From an uncultured Clostridia bacterium (lineage in GTDB: Bacteria > Bacillota > Clostridia > Christensenellales > UBA1242): a stretch of DNA of 23,585 bases. Shown piece after piece: positions 22,086-23,585 of this stretch. Below the pieces are notes generated by a model. The model ran no database searches, was not told the DNA's origin, and saw only the letters and a list, made by a program, of their open reading frames with translations. The translations under genes were made by a program, and so were the position numbers. Within the stretch, counting starts at the first letter, position 1; the number at the start of each line of letters is the position of its first letter. The stretch lies in NCBI GenBank assembly GCA_944376785.1, contig CALWDV010000008.1, positions 1 through 23,585 of the forward strand. Direction: 5' to 3'.

Positions 22086-22114
22086 ATTTTATCATAATAA
22101 TAATTATAAAGCAA
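22086..22114 (-). promoter_or_regulatory. Sigma-A promoter of rpsT
   Basis: Minus strand: -35 TTGCTT (22109-22114), 17-bp spacer ending in TGA, -10 TAAAAT (22086-22091). Confidence 0.72.
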
Positions 22115-22152
22115 GAAATTTTTACAAAAGTTGCTTTATTTTTAATCTTTTT

Positions 22153-23118
22153 TTATGAATTTAAAATTCTTAAAACTAAATATTCAATTCCTAATTCATT
22201 TGAAATTGCACTTGTTTTTAGTTCATAATCAAGTTCAGCAATAATGTTTATAATTTGTTTTAACTTAATTTTAGGAAACATCTTACTTTGCTTAAATGCA
22301 ACTGTTATGGCATAATCTTTAACACCCAACATTGCACCTAATTCACTTTTTGATAAGTTGGAAGTTGCAACATAAAATAATCTTCTAAAATGATTGTAAA
22401 TAAATGGTAATAATGTTTTATAGGAATCTTTTTTATTTTTTAAAACATCTAATATTGCAAAAACTTTTTCTTTATTCTTTTTTGCTAAATTTTCAGTTAA
22501 TTCATAAATTTGAAATTCTAGTGTTTTATTAACTAACAACTCAACATCTTTTTCTTCAATTAATTTTTTGTTTGCAACATAACTAGTTAATTTGCTTAGT
22601 TCCTTAACAATTTTTGTTAAATCATAAACACAATATTCATTAAGTTTTTTTAATGCCTGTGGAGTTATGTTTGTGTTGTAATGCTTTAATTCACTTAAAA
22701 CAAACTTATTTGTTATTTCTTCCCCTAACCTGTTGCAATCAACAACTTCAAATAAGTTTTGATTTAGTTTAACATCTGCACTTTCGCCTAAAACAACAAC
22801 TAAAACACTTTGTGGGTTATAGTTTTTTAAGTAGTCGTTTAACGCATTTAATTCTGTGATTGATGTTTTTATGTTTAAATAAACAACAACTAGTTTTTTT
22901 TCATCGAAAACAGGCATTGTGTTTAGTGCCTTAACCACATCGTTAAAATTAACGTTTTCACCAATGAATTTTATAAAATTTAAATCAGTTATGTTAATTT
23001 TTAGTGCATTAAAAATTAACTCAACGCTTTTGTTTAATAAAAATTCGTCTGAGCCAATTAATAAATAATTATTAAAAATTTTAGATTTTAAAGAATTTTT
23101 TAATTCAATGTATTTCAT
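22153..23118 (-). CDS. holA: DNA polymerase III delta subunit
   Basis: A 321-residue HolA, the clamp-loader wrench that opens the beta sliding clamp. The start resembles other delta subunits: KSKIFNNYLLIGSDEFLLNK, then LNTMPVFDEKKLVVVYL (the conserved 'PfF..kRlvvv' strand), a middle LSELKHYNTNITPQALKKL, and a helical collar domain ending in ELGIEYLVLRILNS. It has no Walker motif, as expected for delta. Firmicutes often have comEC-holA-rpsT in this order, which fits its neighbours. There is no ribosome binding site before the ATG; instead a -10-like TATACT ends 6 nt upstream, suggesting a leaderless transcript or reading from the upstream gene. Confidence 0.94.
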   Translation of the reverse strand: MKYIELKNSLKSKIFNNYLLIGSDEFLLNKSVELIFNALKINITDLNFIKFIGENVNFNDVVKALNTMPVFDEKKLVVVYLNIKTSITELNALNDYLKNYNPQSVLVVVLGESADVKLNQNLFEVVDCNRLGEEITNKFVLSELKHYNTNITPQALKKLNEYCVYDLTKIVKELSKLTSYVANKKLIEEKDVELLVNKTLEFQIYELTENLAKKNKEKVFAILDVLKNKKDSYKTLLPFIYNHFRRLFYVATSNLSKSELGAMLGVKDYAITVAFKQSKMFPKIKLKQIINIIAELDYELKTSAISNELGIEYLVLRILNS

Positions 23119-23124
23119 ATTTTT

Positions 23125-23153
23125 AGTATAGTAAATTTTTTAAATTTAGTAAA
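23125..23153 (-). promoter_or_regulatory. Possible leaderless promoter of holA
   Basis: Minus strand: -35 TTTACT (23148-23153), 17-bp spacer, -10 TATACT (23125-23130), ending exactly 6 nt before the holA ATG at 23118. Confidence 0.5.
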
Positions 23154-23154
23154 G

Positions 23155-23583
23155 TTACTTATTAAATAAGTAAATCATATTTTCACTAAAATTTAAATTT
23201 TTATTTGTTACAAAATATTTTGCATAAAATCCTATTTCACTTAAATTATAACTTTTATTAGTAAAAATATAATCATAAGTGTTTGTTTCATAACTCAAAT
23301 TAACTAATTCCGTTTTTGTGGCTGTGTCATTAATTAACAAACAATTTGTGTTGTTAAAATTAATTCCAATGGCAAAATTATTTTCATATAATTCATAAAA
23401 CTTAATTTCAATGTTAGAAACATTAAAAATATCATTTTCAACAAAGTTAACAAAAACATATTTGCTTAAATTTGTAAAAATATCATCTTTAAAATAACTT
23501 TTAACAAACAGTTTTTCTTCTATATAATCTTTTCCTATTATGCATTCAGTTTTTTTACCAAGAATTACATTTGTTTTTTGTGA
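23155..23583 (-). CDS. C-terminal 142 residues of an unidentified protein, possibly ComEC with a degenerate metallo-beta-lactamase domain
   Basis: The frame is open from the window edge to TAA at 23155-23157, so the gene starts outside; the ATG/TTG starts inside are not its true start. It is an alternating strand/helix protein. The order NVILGKKTECIIGKDYIEEK, YVFVNFVENDIF, NNFAIGINFNNTNCLLINDT, TKTEL and TYDYIFTNKS follows the pattern of the ComEC C-terminal metallo-beta-lactamase domain (in turn: 'tiLiDgG', 'lSHpHaDHi', 'N..SlVl....LLtGD', 'E..L', 'aDvlkvgHHGS'). The expected His and Asp ligands are absent. Its place 36 nt before holA is the usual place of comEC. Both points together make ComEC plausible but not certain; an unrelated protein is possible. 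Confidence 0.5.
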   Translation of the reverse strand, partial: SQKTNVILGKKTECIIGKDYIEEKLFVKSYFKDDIFTNLSKYVFVNFVENDIFNVSNIEIKFYELYENNFAIGINFNNTNCLLINDTATKTELVNLSYETNTYDYIFTNKSYNLSEIGFYAKYFVTNKNLNFSENMIYLFNK

Positions 23584-23585
23584 AT

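Noticed and set aside
22108..22137. Inverted repeat AAAGCAA / TTGCTTT between holA and rpsT
   Set aside because: The 16-nt loop and lack of a U-run make it a poor terminator, and one arm is simply the -35 box of rpsT.
1..23585. CRISPR array, insertion sequence, prophage or attachment site
   Set aside because: No regularly spaced repeats, transposase, integrase or phage structural gene was found on either strand.

Overview
The window is very AT-rich chromosomal DNA (A/T in roughly three of four bases) from a low-GC, endospore-forming member of the Firmicutes/Bacillota, most likely a Clostridia-like gut lineage. The reasons are the complete ctsR-mcsA-mcsB-clpC operon, a germination protease (gpr), long-form HPF, a PolA whose proofreading domain has lost its catalytic motifs, AGGAG-type ribosome binding sites and 17-bp-spaced sigma-A promoters. 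The species cannot be fixed from the sequence alone. Proteins are rich in Asn, Lys and Ile. The code is standard: Trp is TGG, and I found no gene here ending in TGA.

Layout. 1-2244: the end of a class V aminotransferase/cysteine desulfurase, then a minus-strand pair (small acidic protein and cytoplasmic subtilisin-like protease), then a divergent Asn-rich protein. 2270-3372: a two-gene minus-strand operon of a degenerate orphan ABC ATPase followed by a stand-alone PucR-type HTH protein. 3461-4092: hpf as its own unit. 4169-8802: the heat-shock/arginine-phosphorylation operon ctsR-mcsA-mcsB-clpC, with a CtsR operator over its transcription start. 8846-9029: a tiny complete transcription unit for a 21-residue hydrophobic peptide. 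9042-9998: an amidohydrolase homologue that has lost its metal ligands. 10018-10877: an unrecognised helical protein. 10945-13352: lysS-degV. 13379-16999: a small membrane protein, polA and a membrane-anchored lytic transglycosylase, all in one direction. 17072-17293: tRNA-Leu(CAA). 17336-18464: mscS. 18567-19403: a YwaF-like membrane protein. 19373-20947: a GNAT-like acetyltransferase and gpr. 21054-21472: an 80-residue orphan. 21441-23583: rpsT with a 99-residue Lys/Ala/Glu tail, holA, and a partial gene that may be the end of comEC.

Most of the window is housekeeping: proteostasis, ribosome hibernation, replication and repair, translation, osmotic protection and sporulation. The operons are short and most have a recognisable promoter and hairpin terminator. 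I see no mobile element, CRISPR array, prophage or attachment site. The less ordinary content is three proteins that keep a family fold but lack its catalytic residues (ABC ATPase, amidohydrolase, ComEC-like metallo-beta-lactamase), the 21-residue peptide unit, the extended S20, two genes whose -10 hexamer lies exactly 6 nt before the ATG, and terminator hairpins that contain the stop codon.
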